This document shows positions 37,217-50,200 of a DNA stretch of 64,000 nt, piece by piece. The stretch comes from Sipunculus nudus (Eukaryota > Annelida > Sipuncula > Golfingiida > Sipunculidae): NCBI GenBank assembly GCA_026874595.1, contig CM049306.1:77145142-77209141 (forward strand). The letters are read 5' to 3'. Numbering within the stretch: position 1 is the first letter of the stretch; every line of letters begins with the position of its first letter. Made by a program: the position numbers and the translations under genes. The notes under the pieces were generated by a model that was not told the origin of the DNA, searched no databases, and saw only the letters and a program-made list of their open reading frames with translations.

Positions 37217-37433
37217 AAGGTATGGTTCTCAGGCACTTTTTTTCAGAAATCAGTGCGGGCGGGCGATATTTTATTTTTGACCTCTTTTTGTATGTTTTGA
37301 TAAACATACTAAAAAATACTATCTTATAAAAATTGTATTATTTTAACTTCTCGAAAGACGAAAATCAAAATAAAAATTTTTGATGCGGGAGGTTAAAATT
37401 GACGCGGGCGGTGCTTGAGAACCATACCTTTTT
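37217..37433. mobile_element. Family B inverted-repeat element, complete
   Basis: The ends are GGTATGGTTCTCAGGCAC on the left and its near-complement GTGCTTGAGAACCATACC on the right, each followed inward by GCGGGCGG-type sequence. No coding capacity. Confidence 0.85.
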
Positions 37434-38499
37434 TTTTTTGGCCTTATGAATATATTTTTATTCAGCGCGATCGTATATTATACATGGTACGACGAAGTAA
37501 GAGCAATTTAAGCAGCAAGAACAAGAAGGGTGGATAAGGTTTCACAATAAATGTACAAAACAGGGAGGGGATCACATCAGTTCTATTCTCTATGAAGAAT
37601 CTAATTTAAATGGACACGTATCATTTCTGATTGTAAAGATTCCGAAAAATGAAGAAGTAGATAGAGAGATGTATATTTAACATGGAACAATCAGAAGCTA
37701 TGGGTTCTAAACAGAAAAGGACAAAGCCTGTGCCTTTATTCGGTCAAAGTAGGACGATACCATTGGGACTACTTCTAAAGATTCAATCTCTAACATATGC
37801 ATCCAAATGTATCATATTTTTTATATCATTATTTTTATATCATAGTTTATTATATTTTATATATTTTTGTTTTATTTCGGTAAAATCATCTGTAAAAGAT
37901 AACTCAGCTTTTGTAAAATGGTGTTGTAGATATAACTTGCAAGTGAGTTCATCTGTTTATATCACCTTTTTAAAAGAATTTTTTTTTATATATTTTCGCC
38001 CATGATAATTCGAGAGGATTCAGCTCCTATAGCTCCCATGTCATTTTTTGATAATTTCGATACCTACAATTTCAGTGCTTACTTCTGAAATAATAAAACG
38101 GAAGACCATGGATATTATAATGCCTAAGATATGGCCAAAAATGAAATATAATCCCTATTTTAAAGTCAGTCAATCGAGTTTATACACAAGCCATAATTCA
38201 AGGCCTTAAACAGCAGAAATATTCCATATTGAATGGCGGAGTTGTTCTTGAAATCATGTAGGGAAACTGAAATGCCTGATTACGATCTGGTAGAAATTCC
38301 CTAATATTCTCTCATTCAAGGCTATGTACACAAGCGAGAGGTTAAAACCTTACATAATTAGAGTACTCCATTCGAATGACATGAGTCATTGTTGAGAAAT
38401 CATGTCGTTAGGAAAATAATTGTGTGCTATAGCGTTGTGGGAAAATTACCCCCTAAAGCCCCCCCCCCCCCCCTTAGCCCAACATAAAGGCTATAGTAT

Positions 38500-39400
38500 G
38501 TCCTTTCTGAAAAAACCTGGTCTTGTGCTAACATCTTCAAATAACAAACCTGTTAATAATTTACCATTGTTGTCAAAGGTACTCGAGAAGACGGCCCTGT
38601 CTGAATTGAATCAACAAACTAAGAGCCAAGAATTAATGCCAGATTATCAATAAGCATAGAGAGAAACTACTCATGTGAAACTGCACTTATCAAATTGACT
38701 AATTACATACTATGGTCTATGGAACGTCAGGAAATTACGGCAATGATGGCAATAGATCTTTCAGCCGCCTTTGACATGGTGGATCACTCAATTCTATAAA
38801 CAGTACAAAGGAATAAATTTGGTATACATGGAAAAGTTCTGGAATGGTTTGACAGTTATGTAAGCTAGCTATAGAACTATATCATATTGAGTAAAATAGG
38901 CGAGACATTTTCAAGGACTATGGATCAAACTTATGCCAGTACAATACAAGAAGTTTTTCCCGGAGACATCCTACATCATTGATATGCAGATGACCATGCA
39001 ACAAAGTGTTCATTCAGCGCAAGCAGAGAACTCCACCATCCGCAAACTAGAAACCTGTGCCAAAGATATTTAAACATAGATGGACTTAAATAGTCTAATG
39101 AATGAACAGTTCAAAGACAACATTCATTATGTTTGGTAACAACGGACATCTAGCAAAATGTACATCTTCTTAGTTAAATGTAAATAGAGAAAACGTATAT
39201 TGCAGAAAATACGAAAATATTGCAGCAAAATAAATATTAAACAAGGAAATATATGACAGTGCAACAAAAGCATGTAAGGCATTGGTTACCTATTCGTACT
39301 CGCATAGAACATAAATGTCTTGACAGTTGTCTTCAAAAGCGTAGAAAGAACTGCACCAGATTACTTTAAGCAATTTATAAAGATACACTGACCAAGCAAA
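38500..39400 (+). pseudogene. Non-LTR retrotransposon (LINE) reverse transcriptase relic
   Basis: Broken frames carry ordered RT motifs: NKPVNNLPLLSKVLEKTALS (near 38540), NYSCETALIKLTN in another frame, MMAIDLSAAFDMVDHSIL (38745), NKFGIHGKVLEWFDSYVS, YADDHATKCSFSASREL (38975), and HWLPIRTRIEHKCL near the 3' end (39280). The LSAAFD and YADD boxes hold the catalytic aspartates. It resembles the CR1/Jockey/L2 side of the LINE tree. Stops and frameshifts are frequent and the 5' ORF is missing, so it is dead. Confidence 0.88.
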
Positions 39401-39540
39401 TTAGGGCTCAGATCTGACAGCAGTGTTAGAAGGATTGTTGTACCCGTTACAAAACAGAAAACATTTGCCTTGCGATCATTCTGTGTTTGTGGTCAAGAGC
39501 TAAAAAAAGCATTCTGGATGAACTGAAGACCAAGGTATAC

Positions 39541-39720
39541 AAAGGTATGGTTCTCAGGCACTTTTTTCAGATTTTTTTTGCAAAGGTATGGTTCTCAGGC
39601 ACTACATAACAAAGGAAATCTGATCAAAACTGTATTATTTTTATCTTCTTGAAGATGAAAATAATTTTTTTTTTGCGGAGGTAAAAATTGACGCGGGCGG
39701 TTCCTAAGAACCATACTATT
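39541..39720. mobile_element. Family B inverted-repeat element, short copy with a duplicated left end
   Basis: GGTATGGTTCTCAGGCAC occurs twice, at 39544 and 39584. The right end is GGCGGTTCCTAAGAACCATA. It lies just after the LINE relic. Confidence 0.8.
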
Positions 39721-39954
39721 TATTCTTTTGGCCTAAAACTTTTTTTGTAAATACTATACCTAAATATATTTTACAATACTGTTTCGGATATAATTTTTCT
39801 TTAGCTCTATAGTATTATTGTTACAATAACAGTATAGGAAGCTTATGTGGGATTCCCTGGTTTGAATGTATGATCACTTGACCAAAGCCTCGCCGCAGCA
39901 GATTATTTGTATTCAAAGTGCGCATGCTCGTGGAAAAGAAGCCTTGTTGTACTG

Positions 39955-40345
39955 CGCGGATTCGGACTCACAAGAGTACGACTCTGCTAGTTAAAGGTTT
40001 ATGGGCGTCAGAATCTGAACCCAACAATGCAACTGTGCTCCTGCATACACAAATGACGTGGGTATAAATGTAGTGGAGCGAGTAATGCAGTCCGTTCAAT
40101 TTCGTTGGATAAGAATTGTTTCCAAGCAAATGACATGAACATTGGTGGTATTGTGGTGAGCGCTTCACTGAATTACTAGTGAGTAATATTTTGTAAGCAT
40201 TCGCATGTGAAATGTTAACATAGGATGTTTCCTTGAAATTTATCACATTTTTATTTTAAAGTTTGACAGTTGATACGAGTAATCCCGGCCGTCCCATAGT
40301 GCCAAACAGGAAGATGTTCGTTTTGAGTAAACCTCTGACCGAATG
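39955..40345. repeat. Dispersed ~370-bp repeat, copy 2
   Basis: Diverged homologue of 9840-10210 in the same orientation. It ends about 40 bp from the polyadenylation signals of the AprA-like gene. The 92-codon minus-strand frame over it is probably chance. Confidence 0.7.
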
Positions 40346-40386
40346 GTGATGCTCTTTAAAGCAAAATAATTGGTCACAGCTTAACC

Positions 40387-40402
40387 TTTATTATTCTTTA
40401 TT
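40387..40402 (-). terminator. Tandem polyadenylation signals of the AprA-like gene
   Basis: Two AATAAA hexamers on the minus strand, at 40397-40402 and 40387-40392, lie 9 and 19 bases past the stop codon. If used, the 3' UTR would be very short. Confidence 0.4.
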
Positions 40403-40410
40403 GTTTATCA

Positions 40411-40654
40411 CTAAACAATAGTTCCCCTACAGTCGTCTCCTGAACACCGAGGGCGTGGGAAGGTGTCCGGGATGACCACAACCTCCGAGCTCAGGTCGTA
40501 TTCAACACTTCCCGTGACGTCATTCCACTGGGCCTGTGGCGGAAAAAAAATAATGCAATATATTTTTTGGTATTTCATTTTGAAATGAGTTTTATTTATT
40601 TTCATTTGTTTAAGATGGTTATTTATCATTATCAAGCTGAAAACTGATATCGCA

Positions 40655-40729
<75 letters not shown>

Positions 40730-43071
40730 ACACTTATGGCCATAATAACGTGCTTTTTCCCATTATTTTCTTTTGAATAAGATCGAGCATTGTCAGCTAA
40801 AACCCCACAATATATTAGACCCTGTGTTAAAAAGTGAGATAATTTCAGTTCTCAGTTTACACATCAGATTATCATAACATAATAGAAAGATAAAATATAA
40901 AAATATACTTAAATTATTTATTAATTTCTGCTTATTTTAGAACAGAGATGAGGCGTAAATTAAAATATTTTTGTATGCGTAAAAAATGTTATCCGCTGTT
41001 TTACTCTGTTTCACACTAGTATGGTAAAATTCAATATATGTACAAATGCAAGTGATTATAGTTAATATAATGTTAGTAATGATGAAATGGACACCTGAAC
41101 AAAGAACGAGGTCCACCCGGTAGACGGATTGTCATACTTAACGTGATAACGGCCTGGGGACTGTAAGGAAAACAAAGTTAAACTATATGATTTCATATAT
41201 GAGTTAATAATAATAATAATAATAGTAATAATAATAATAATAATAACAATATCATTTAATTGCTGGAAAATAAATAATATCTTAACTCCTATAACATGTT
41301 GATCCGAAATAAAAATGCCACAATAACAGCATGTAAAGTGTTGTGTTAGTCTTCCAGATTATATAACATAACCAAATAACAAAATCTTAAATAGCCAAAA
41401 AGGCATTAGAATAATTAGCTATAAAAAATTATAATAACCATTACACACATTATTCATTGCCTGAATTAAATACGTATGGAAGACAAAATTAAATATGCTT
41501 GTCATTTTTAAAATGTTATTATAGTTATCCTAAATGCACTTACAATTAATTCCAATCTTTCGGGTTCTTCTTCCCATGTAACGTTTGTGAGAACAGGATC
41601 TTGAGGATCGGGTCCGATAAGTATACGGAAATCCCGGCTACAACACAGCGAGGTTGAATTAAAAGCGAAGTCCATCGTACCTGCCTCAAGCAACTGATGC
41701 GCACCTAACTTCGCATTTACATTGCATTTCTGGAGCAGGATTGATAACCTGAAACTGCCTTAAACATTGAAGAACATCAGCAAATTTTTTAGCAGCTATT
41801 CGGGGTTTTCTTATGAAAATCTCTGTCTAATTAATAATTCAAATATAACTGTTATTATTAAATAATTATTGCTATATACCTGAAAACATTCAGCTCATTT
41901 GTTAAACTGTGCACATAATTACTACTTCTGCTCTCTAAATCATTTAAACTGACTTTAAGATGTTTTTTTGGAGAACTTATAATCATGATGAGTACCGAAT
42001 AACACACGAATGTGAAGTGCAATCATAATCTTACTGAAATTGTCTATAATCTCCTATAGTTAACCCGAAAGTGCTCCTAGTTTTCATAAGAGCCTGGTAT
42101 GAGCCCTGCCTTATATTTAGCTGAACTTGTTTCTGGACACGTACTTGTTTGGTTGTTCTGTGTCTCCCCTCCACACTGTGATGAAGTCAGGCTCAGGATC
42201 GACAAATACATCGATGTAAGCGCCTGTCTCCTCCTGTAATGAGAATAAGAAATTATTGCATTATTCGGTGGCGATATTTTCACACGAATTCAGTACCCAG
42301 GGTATAATGACAATGAAAAAAAATATCGATATTTAATTCAAAAATCGAAAACATATTTAAGAGGTTTGAAATGAGTTAATGTTTGTTGTTGAACCAAAAA
42401 TCGGTGATTTTTCCAACAGCATGCAACGAAAGCCACCCAGGTCGTTTTTACGTGCATACCGTCATAGCTCATTAATCATGCGTGTGTTGAGCTCAGGAGT
42501 ACATACATTGTGCATGCATTTGCACCCCAGCGGTCATAAAACGTGCCATACTAAATTTCCAACATGAACGCCTACGATATAAACTCTCACAAGACGTTAT
42601 TAATTTACGAGAAGCAGAATGAAGAGAATACTCACGTATGTCCGTGTCCAATTGATCTGTGGCAGTGATTGATTCTGAAATGAATAATTTATATTTCTTC
42701 ATCATCATTGGCAAACGCTGGATGTACTTTGCAATGCCTGGGTGAAAGATACATTATGGAGAAAGTATTATCAATTTCACACAATTTCACAAACTTCTAA
42801 TTGATCAACTCCCTGACTTTAAATTGAATAATGCCCACTGAAATGTTATTTATTGGTATGAAATAAACAGGGATGTAAATAAAATGCATACGTTTAGTAA
42901 GTGCGCGACAATACAAGACGAGATAAATATAAAATGACATTGTGCCGTCTATTCGACTAATATACTCACGTTCAGCACGTCGGTGAACATGTTCTTAATG
43001 TTGTCAAAGATCTCTTCGTGGAAAGGAAGCATCGTATGCTGGGCATTGGGTAACATCCTGAAAATTACAAT

Positions 43072-43127
<56 letters not shown>

Positions 43128-46100
43128 TATAAACGTCTTGCAAATTGTTGTTCTGTAATATTTTTTTAGAATAGCAAATCGAAACCTTCAATACAGATTT
43201 TTTCATTTTCATATAAACCATTTGCTGAAGTCGACAAATTACAGTAAAACCTCGCCTTGCGGTCGAAGGGACTTTCAATAAAGCTTAGACTTATACGAGG
43301 TAAACAGATTTTATAGAGTAACGAGAAATCTGCATTCCGAGGAATGCATGCATCCGCCACGTGGGCCTTCACATATTGGCCCATATTCTTAGGAACATTC
43401 GTGCATAAGTGAATATTTGTGAATATTCCTTGATGAAATTCTTGAATCCGGACCATGTGCCAGATCTACACTAAAATCTCATAGCTTCTGTACAAGCCCA
43501 TTACCGAAAATACCTGAACATTTAATAGGATTCCGATCATGACTGCGTGAGTTATATTGTGTAGAAACACACACACACACACACTCGAGTGGGAATTAAC
43601 GCATACCCTCCAAATGGAGGCGATAATTATACTTTGAACTTCGAGGACGAAACTGCGACAGAAATGTGTTATTCGATTTAAGCGAGCTCGACACAAACTG
43701 TTTTTATTATATATCGTAAAATTATTTATAAAATCTCTGAGATATTCAGAAAGGTTCGTACGTACATGATATACTTCTGTTTGCTGGGTATGTCATCCCA
43801 CCAGAGGTTTGTGTCGTCGAGTAAGAAGAATTCGTCACCAGCGGCACCGATGTACAAAATGGGCATGGTCAGGCGGTCCCGAAACGCTGCATGCCAGAAA
43901 AGGAAAGATCAATCAAAGCAAGTTTTAATAATGAGCGCGCAAAGACTGTTCAGGTACTATAGTTTAAACTTGTAAATATACTCTCAAGATTTGAATTTTA
44001 TACATAGAAGATTATAGGAGTCAGTATTTTAGGCTTGATTAATTAGTATCTCCTTTATTTATGGTAACTCCTGAAGACTGCCGTTACTTGTGACTTGTTT
44101 TTACAACGATTTATTTCGTTTGGTAGTACTGTTTCATGGTCAAATCCAGTGGCCTCAATTTATCATCCAAGGTTGGGGTTGGGGGATGACTCGCAGACAA
44201 ACAGATAAAAGAATAAGATAGAAAATAAGATATTATGTTTCCCGTATAAGTTAACTCTAAATCAGGTTTAGATATATTATTTCACATAGAAAACGCATAA
44301 ATGGAACCAAAGTCTATGATTCTATTAATAATATATTTTATTTGCAAAATATAAATTATATTCTCTGAATAGCAGGGAGATGATCATATTGACCCCCCCC
44401 CCCCCTTGTTAAAGAGGGTTCGCCTCCATCCATATATAGAAGCCCCTGGTCAAATCAGTTTGTCGTAAAAACTCTTTTATATAATTCCGATCAGCCTTTG
44501 GGTGTCCCCTTCTAAAAGAAATGTGTGAACCACAATGATTCGAAGCCGTTAACGACAAAGAATAAAAACAAAATACTAACATTATTGTATATTTTACATG
44601 TGATTCTGTAACTGTTTACCATAAGGATCAATGTAGCTGGCTAGGGTCTGTGTTAGTGGGTTGGTGAGTTCGTTAGTGATATTTGCGTAGTAGTAATCTT
44701 TAAAAGCCCAAGACCACCCGTTCAGAGACCGATAGTGTTTTTGCAGATTCTGAAATGCAAACCACATTTATAAATGAACATAAGATTTTTCATGACAGAT
44801 GATCTTTACTACGGATATGGGGTTAAAGTTCAATGGTTTTAATCGTTAACCATTCCTATTTAAACCTCATATCAAATTAGATTTGCTTTATTTGACGAAA
44901 TAATTTTAAACTTTGACATCTCTTTATACATATGAATCATTCTGTTACATTTTAGATTACCCTTTTGATATTTTATATAAATATAGAGAAAAAACATTTT
45001 GTTTAGTAATTTATATTTTTACCTCTACAAAGTTAAGAAGGCTCAAAACCTGCGGAGCCATAGCAAACACTCTGTCATCTACAGCCCCGGCCAGCCAGGT
45101 CGTCCAACCACGCTGAAATGAAACAAAAATTATCTTTGTCATTTACATGATCGATAAAATATTTATCCAGCAGATGTCTTGAAGACGGCTGAACTTCACG
45201 AACGTTTGGAGTTGAATGAAACTGATATTATATGTCATATAGAAAGTACGATTAAATGAATACTGCAGCTGTTACCATTCTTTTCGAATATTGCAATGAT
45301 TATACCAAGAAGACCCGCTACTGGAGCTTGTATTTATCAGTACAAGTACTTTTCTCATAATTTAGAATACCCTTGGTTTTAGAAAAACAAATTTCTTAAC
45401 AAAAGTGGTAAATTATTAAATCTGATTTTGAATCTTCGATAAAAGTAACATCAAAATGATATCACTTATCTTAAGGTAGGTTTACCTTAGACGGGCCGCC
45501 CAGGAAGTATTTGCTGACGTCAATATCAGCGGTTTCTTTTACGAAGCTGGTAACGGCGTCCATGGCACGGACAGCGGCCTATTAAGGTAATATTAAAAGA
45601 TTTTCATCTTCTCACAAACTCAGTTTTCTGTTAACTTACGATATTCCAAGTTTGGCAAATATGCTACCACTATATGACATAGAAACGGGCACCATGAAAA
45701 ATAACGCCCATTAAGTCATACAGGTAACGAATAGAAACCACAGATTCATTAAAAAAAAAAAGTATTATGTTTTCCTCGTTGGCAACATTTTTAAATGTAT
45801 GTGTATATGTGTGCGCAATATGCAAACAATCGTCTGTCAAAATCTGCCACTCGATACTTTCTTAACAAAGATGAAATACTGTTTGATTCAAGACTTATGT
45901 CACCATTGTTAAGAATTTAATAATTGGAGATAATAAGATAATTCTCTTAAATACCTGGGGTTTGACATCTTAGATTATATGCTTGAATTGTGATTCACCT
46001 AACAAGGCTGGTAGGGAGAAGATTCCAATAAACGTCATACCTTCGTCATTGGGAAAAGGAGAAGTACTTCCGGATCCGCACCTTTGTCTAAAACCACAAA

Positions 46101-47196
46101 CTGACGGAAGGTCCATCCAATGATGGCGTCCTCGATCCGAGAAGCGTTGGTCGGATCAGTCTGAAAAGGATTGCGTTACAGTATATTCGTATATGTTCGT
46201 AAATTCCGATAGGTCAGGCAGAGAAACTTGGCGCTCGAGTTCTCTAGTCGAGGGATACGGGGACCTAAGACCTGTCAGTCCGTCTGTAATTATGCTTTAT
46301 AATAAAATATATAAGATAGAACTTAATGCAATGCCATAAAGGTACCTGTCTCTGTTTCATGACGGCCAGGGACCCATAAATTAATTATATAAATTATTGT
46401 CAGGTGGAACTCTCATTTCTAGGGGTAACAATGCAGGTACATGTATATAGCCTGACTACCGGGATCACTTGAAGGTACCCCGCCTTAAAGGCACCAAAAC
46501 AGGCAAGGGTACAACTGTTAGTCCCAAAAATCAGGAGAAATTTGGAGAAGAAAGAGATGAATAGCTAAACGCTATAAATATTGATTAATGTAGATCAAGT
46601 TCAGCGTCAATAATGATGAATATAAGATGTTTAAATATTACTCTAATTGCCTTCTTTTGTCCAGATCACTGTCATTGGGATTGATTTTCCATAAATTTTG
46701 GTTAATTTGTTCGGGATTATTTTATTTTATACTTAATTTGCTAAATAACCGAGGAGCCATAAGGTTTCTGCTATTCTTATTTTTTTTTAATTATAAGGTA
46801 AGACTGTTACTGCCAACAAAAATTTGATATGAGAGCAGGTTAATTAGGGAAGTGGGAATTTGGTCGAAAATGCAATGTAGTGGCAATCATTGTTTTTAAA
46901 CTCATCTGAAACACAATAAAATACTTAATGGTACTATAAAATGGCGGAACTACACTGGTACCTATATGCCACCTGGTATTCACTTTTCAAGTTCATAAAC
47001 ACTTAACGGGAAGTTTGACGCATAGATATAAATTGTACTTATCTGATGACGCAAATACTCACCGCCATAATTATAGGTTGGTTAGGTACGTTCTCTAATA
47101 ACACTCCTACACTTCCGGTGTCGCGTGCAAAATCCTCTACGAAACCTACCAGGTAATTATCGTCAGGCAGGGGAGGCCTGAAAGTATCATTCATAT

Positions 47197-47239
<43 letters not shown>

Positions 47240-50200
47240 TAGATTGGATCTCAGACCACTTCAAATACTGAGTCAGTTTGGGGAGGACTCTTTATGTCTT
47301 AATTCATCAGTCTGATCACTTTCGAAATATTTCGAATCATTATCATATGAGGTTCTGGTTGACAAATCTGTTAATTACAGTAGAAAAAGAATTTGGTCCG
47401 ACGTTTTACCAGGTAACATGGTACAATGAAACTCTTAAACCCTAATGGTCGCTCGGCAGTTGCAGATAAGCATACCAATTTTCAAGGCAATCCATGCAGA
47501 GAAATTAAAGAATATTTTTCACATTTTTTATTACTTATCTTGACAATTATGACATTGCATGAGCCACAATAATACATGATGTACGTGATTTTACGTTGTT
47601 TTGTATCTCATTTCATTATATTTGTTCAACAACATTTTAAATTTTTGCTACAGATCAGATTTTCATAGAATATGTGTGGTTTTAACATTATGCTATTCCA
47701 AGTAGATATAATTATGAACGGTCGTTAGGTCGAATATTTTCTTGGTATAAATTTATATAGACTGGTGCTCCTCTAACAGCGTGCAATCAAACGCAACGCC
47801 GGGGGAGTCGGAATGAAAAACACAGCTTTATACTGGTTAACCTTTCTATATGTAACCTCGGAAGGGAATAATTTCGGTAAAAATCTCTTTTATTTTATTG
47901 ACTAATAATTTCAGTATCCTCTATCACTTGTTCATTTGCAGGACAATAATCTCATTTCTTGTGAATATACTTACGTTGCAAAACTTTCCTTACATATCTG
48001 TTCATGTCAGATTGCACACTAACCAGAATTCTCGGTATAATTTAACCAACATTTTACCAATAATCTTATTACTCACTCGTCTATGTTATCTGGCAGACCA
48101 ATACTCTCAGTACCCACTCGTCTATGTTATCTGCCAGACCAATACTCTCAGTACTCTCTCGTCTATATTATCTGCCGGCCCGATGCTGTCAGTGTTCACG
48201 CGTCTATGTTATCTGCTAGTCCAATACTCTCAGTACTAATCCGTCTTTGTTATCTGCCAGACCAATACTCTCAGTATAAACACGTTTATTTTATCTGCCA
48301 GACCAATACTCTGAGTACTCACTCGTCTCTGTTATCTGGCAGACCAATAGTCTGAGTACTCACTCGTCTATGTTATCTACCAGACCAAGGCTCCGAGTAC
48401 TCACTCGTCTATGTTATCTGGCAGACCAATACTCTGAGTACTCACTAATCTTTGTTATCTGCCAGACCAATACTCTCAGTACTTACCCGTCTATGTTATC
48501 TGCCAGACCAATACTCTTAGTACTCACTCGTCTTTGTTATCCTGCGGACCAATATTCTTAGTACTCACTTGTCTTTGTTATCAAGCAGATCAATACTCTG
48601 AGTACTCACTCGCCTATGTTATTTGTCAGAGCAATTCTCTCAGTACTCACTCGTCTATGTTATCTGCCGCACCAATACTCTCATTACTAACACGCCTATG
48701 TTATCTGTAAGAGCAATACCCTGAGTACTCACTCGTCTTTGTTATCTTTCAGACCAATACTCTCAGTACTCACTCATCTTTGTTATCTTTCAGACCAATA
48801 CTCTCAGTACTCACTCGTCTTTGTTATCTGTCAAGCCAATACTCTAATTACTTACTCGTCTTTATTACCTTTCAGACCAATACTCTGAGTATACTCACTC
48901 GTCTTTGATATCTGTCAGACTTAAACTCTCAGTACTCACTCGTCTATGTTATCTGGCAGACCAATACTCTGAGTACTCACTCGTCTATTTTACCTGCCAG
49001 ACCAATAAAATTATTACTCACTCGTCTATGTTATCTGCCAGACCGATCAACATGAAAGCGGCCTCGGGATGGTCACCGGGAACGTCAGGGATTACCACTG
49101 TCATGTAGTGCCACCACACCGGCCAGTTAGACACGGTCTCTGTTGATAAATCTCTAATTATTAAACTACTCGCATAACTCAACACTTAAGCCTTTTTCTA
49201 AATATTCCGTACCTTTCAGGCTTTAAAATAGGTGGCCAAGAATATACATTATAATTCTAGTGAAAGAGGTAAGAGGATCAGGTTGAAACATTGTGCAGTA
49301 ATAATGTATATAATTATTTATAAATAATACCCATTAACACTGTATGATTAACACTAACGTTATTCCCGTTCGCAATTGGTATAGAACGTATTATGCTGTG
49401 ACCATCCAGTAACTTAATTGTAATCGATTCATCCAACGTTGGTATTATGTTGAGAAGGAGAAATAATCCACGTCTTTAGTACAAATTAAGCTCATGTAAG
49501 CCAACATTTTGAGAAAATATGATAGAAAGATAGCATAATTATCGTCACAGATTCTCAAAACCGTTCACAATCGTAAGGCTTAGTGCATAACATACACACG
49601 AAAAGCTATCATCCCTGGTGATAAAAATGCTCAAATCATAAAAAAATTACGTACCGTCCTTCCAACGTTGTGACGTCATATTGAGAACGTAGGTGGTGAT
49701 GCCACCCGGTCTGACGTAGGTTTCTAACAAAGTATATCCATACTCAGGGTCTATTCTCCTCACATACTCGTCTAAGGGCGTATTCCGATCCTTGAGAGTA
49801 TGAAGAGAAGTAAAGAAGATATCGATACTGAGTTTACGACATATCAGACTTTGTGATACATTAGATTAAGATTTGAACAGGAGAGTGTGCATTAGGCAAA
49901 TAAAGTATGGTTCTAAAGGCACCGCCCTCGTCAATTTTTACCCCCTCCCCCCTCCACCAAAACTTTTTATTTTGATTTTCATCTTCCTTTAAAGGAGTTC
50001 CTTTATAATCTATTGCTTTTGCCTGTTTAGCAAATATTTCTGTTATTATCATGCTTTTTCCTGATCATATGACATTTTTATCGAAACATACATAAACAGG
50101 TAAAGCAAAAATCGCCCGCCCGCTTGATTTTTTTAAAGTGCCTGATAAATATACCTTTCATTTGCCTTACTTAAACCAAAACATAGGGCGCCCGCCGTGG

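Larger units (their letters stand above)
34858..40410. other. Intergenic region between the lipoxygenase start and the AprA-like gene end
   Basis: It contains two or three family B elements (36355-36632, 37217-37433, 39541-39720), a LINE relic (38500-39400), a dispersed repeat (39955-40345) and, at about 35440-35680, a segment rich in TTGACCTTGACC/TTGACCTTTGAC that resembles interspersed-repeat sequence common in molluscs. A lipoxygenase promoter must lie just right of 34857, but I see no convincing TATA box. Confidence 0.6.

Noticed and set aside
47898-49108. Plus-strand ORFs with repeated RPILSV-TRLCYL
   Set aside because: The 41-bp repeat is not a multiple of three, so its three frames all yield periodic peptides; no other coding evidence.
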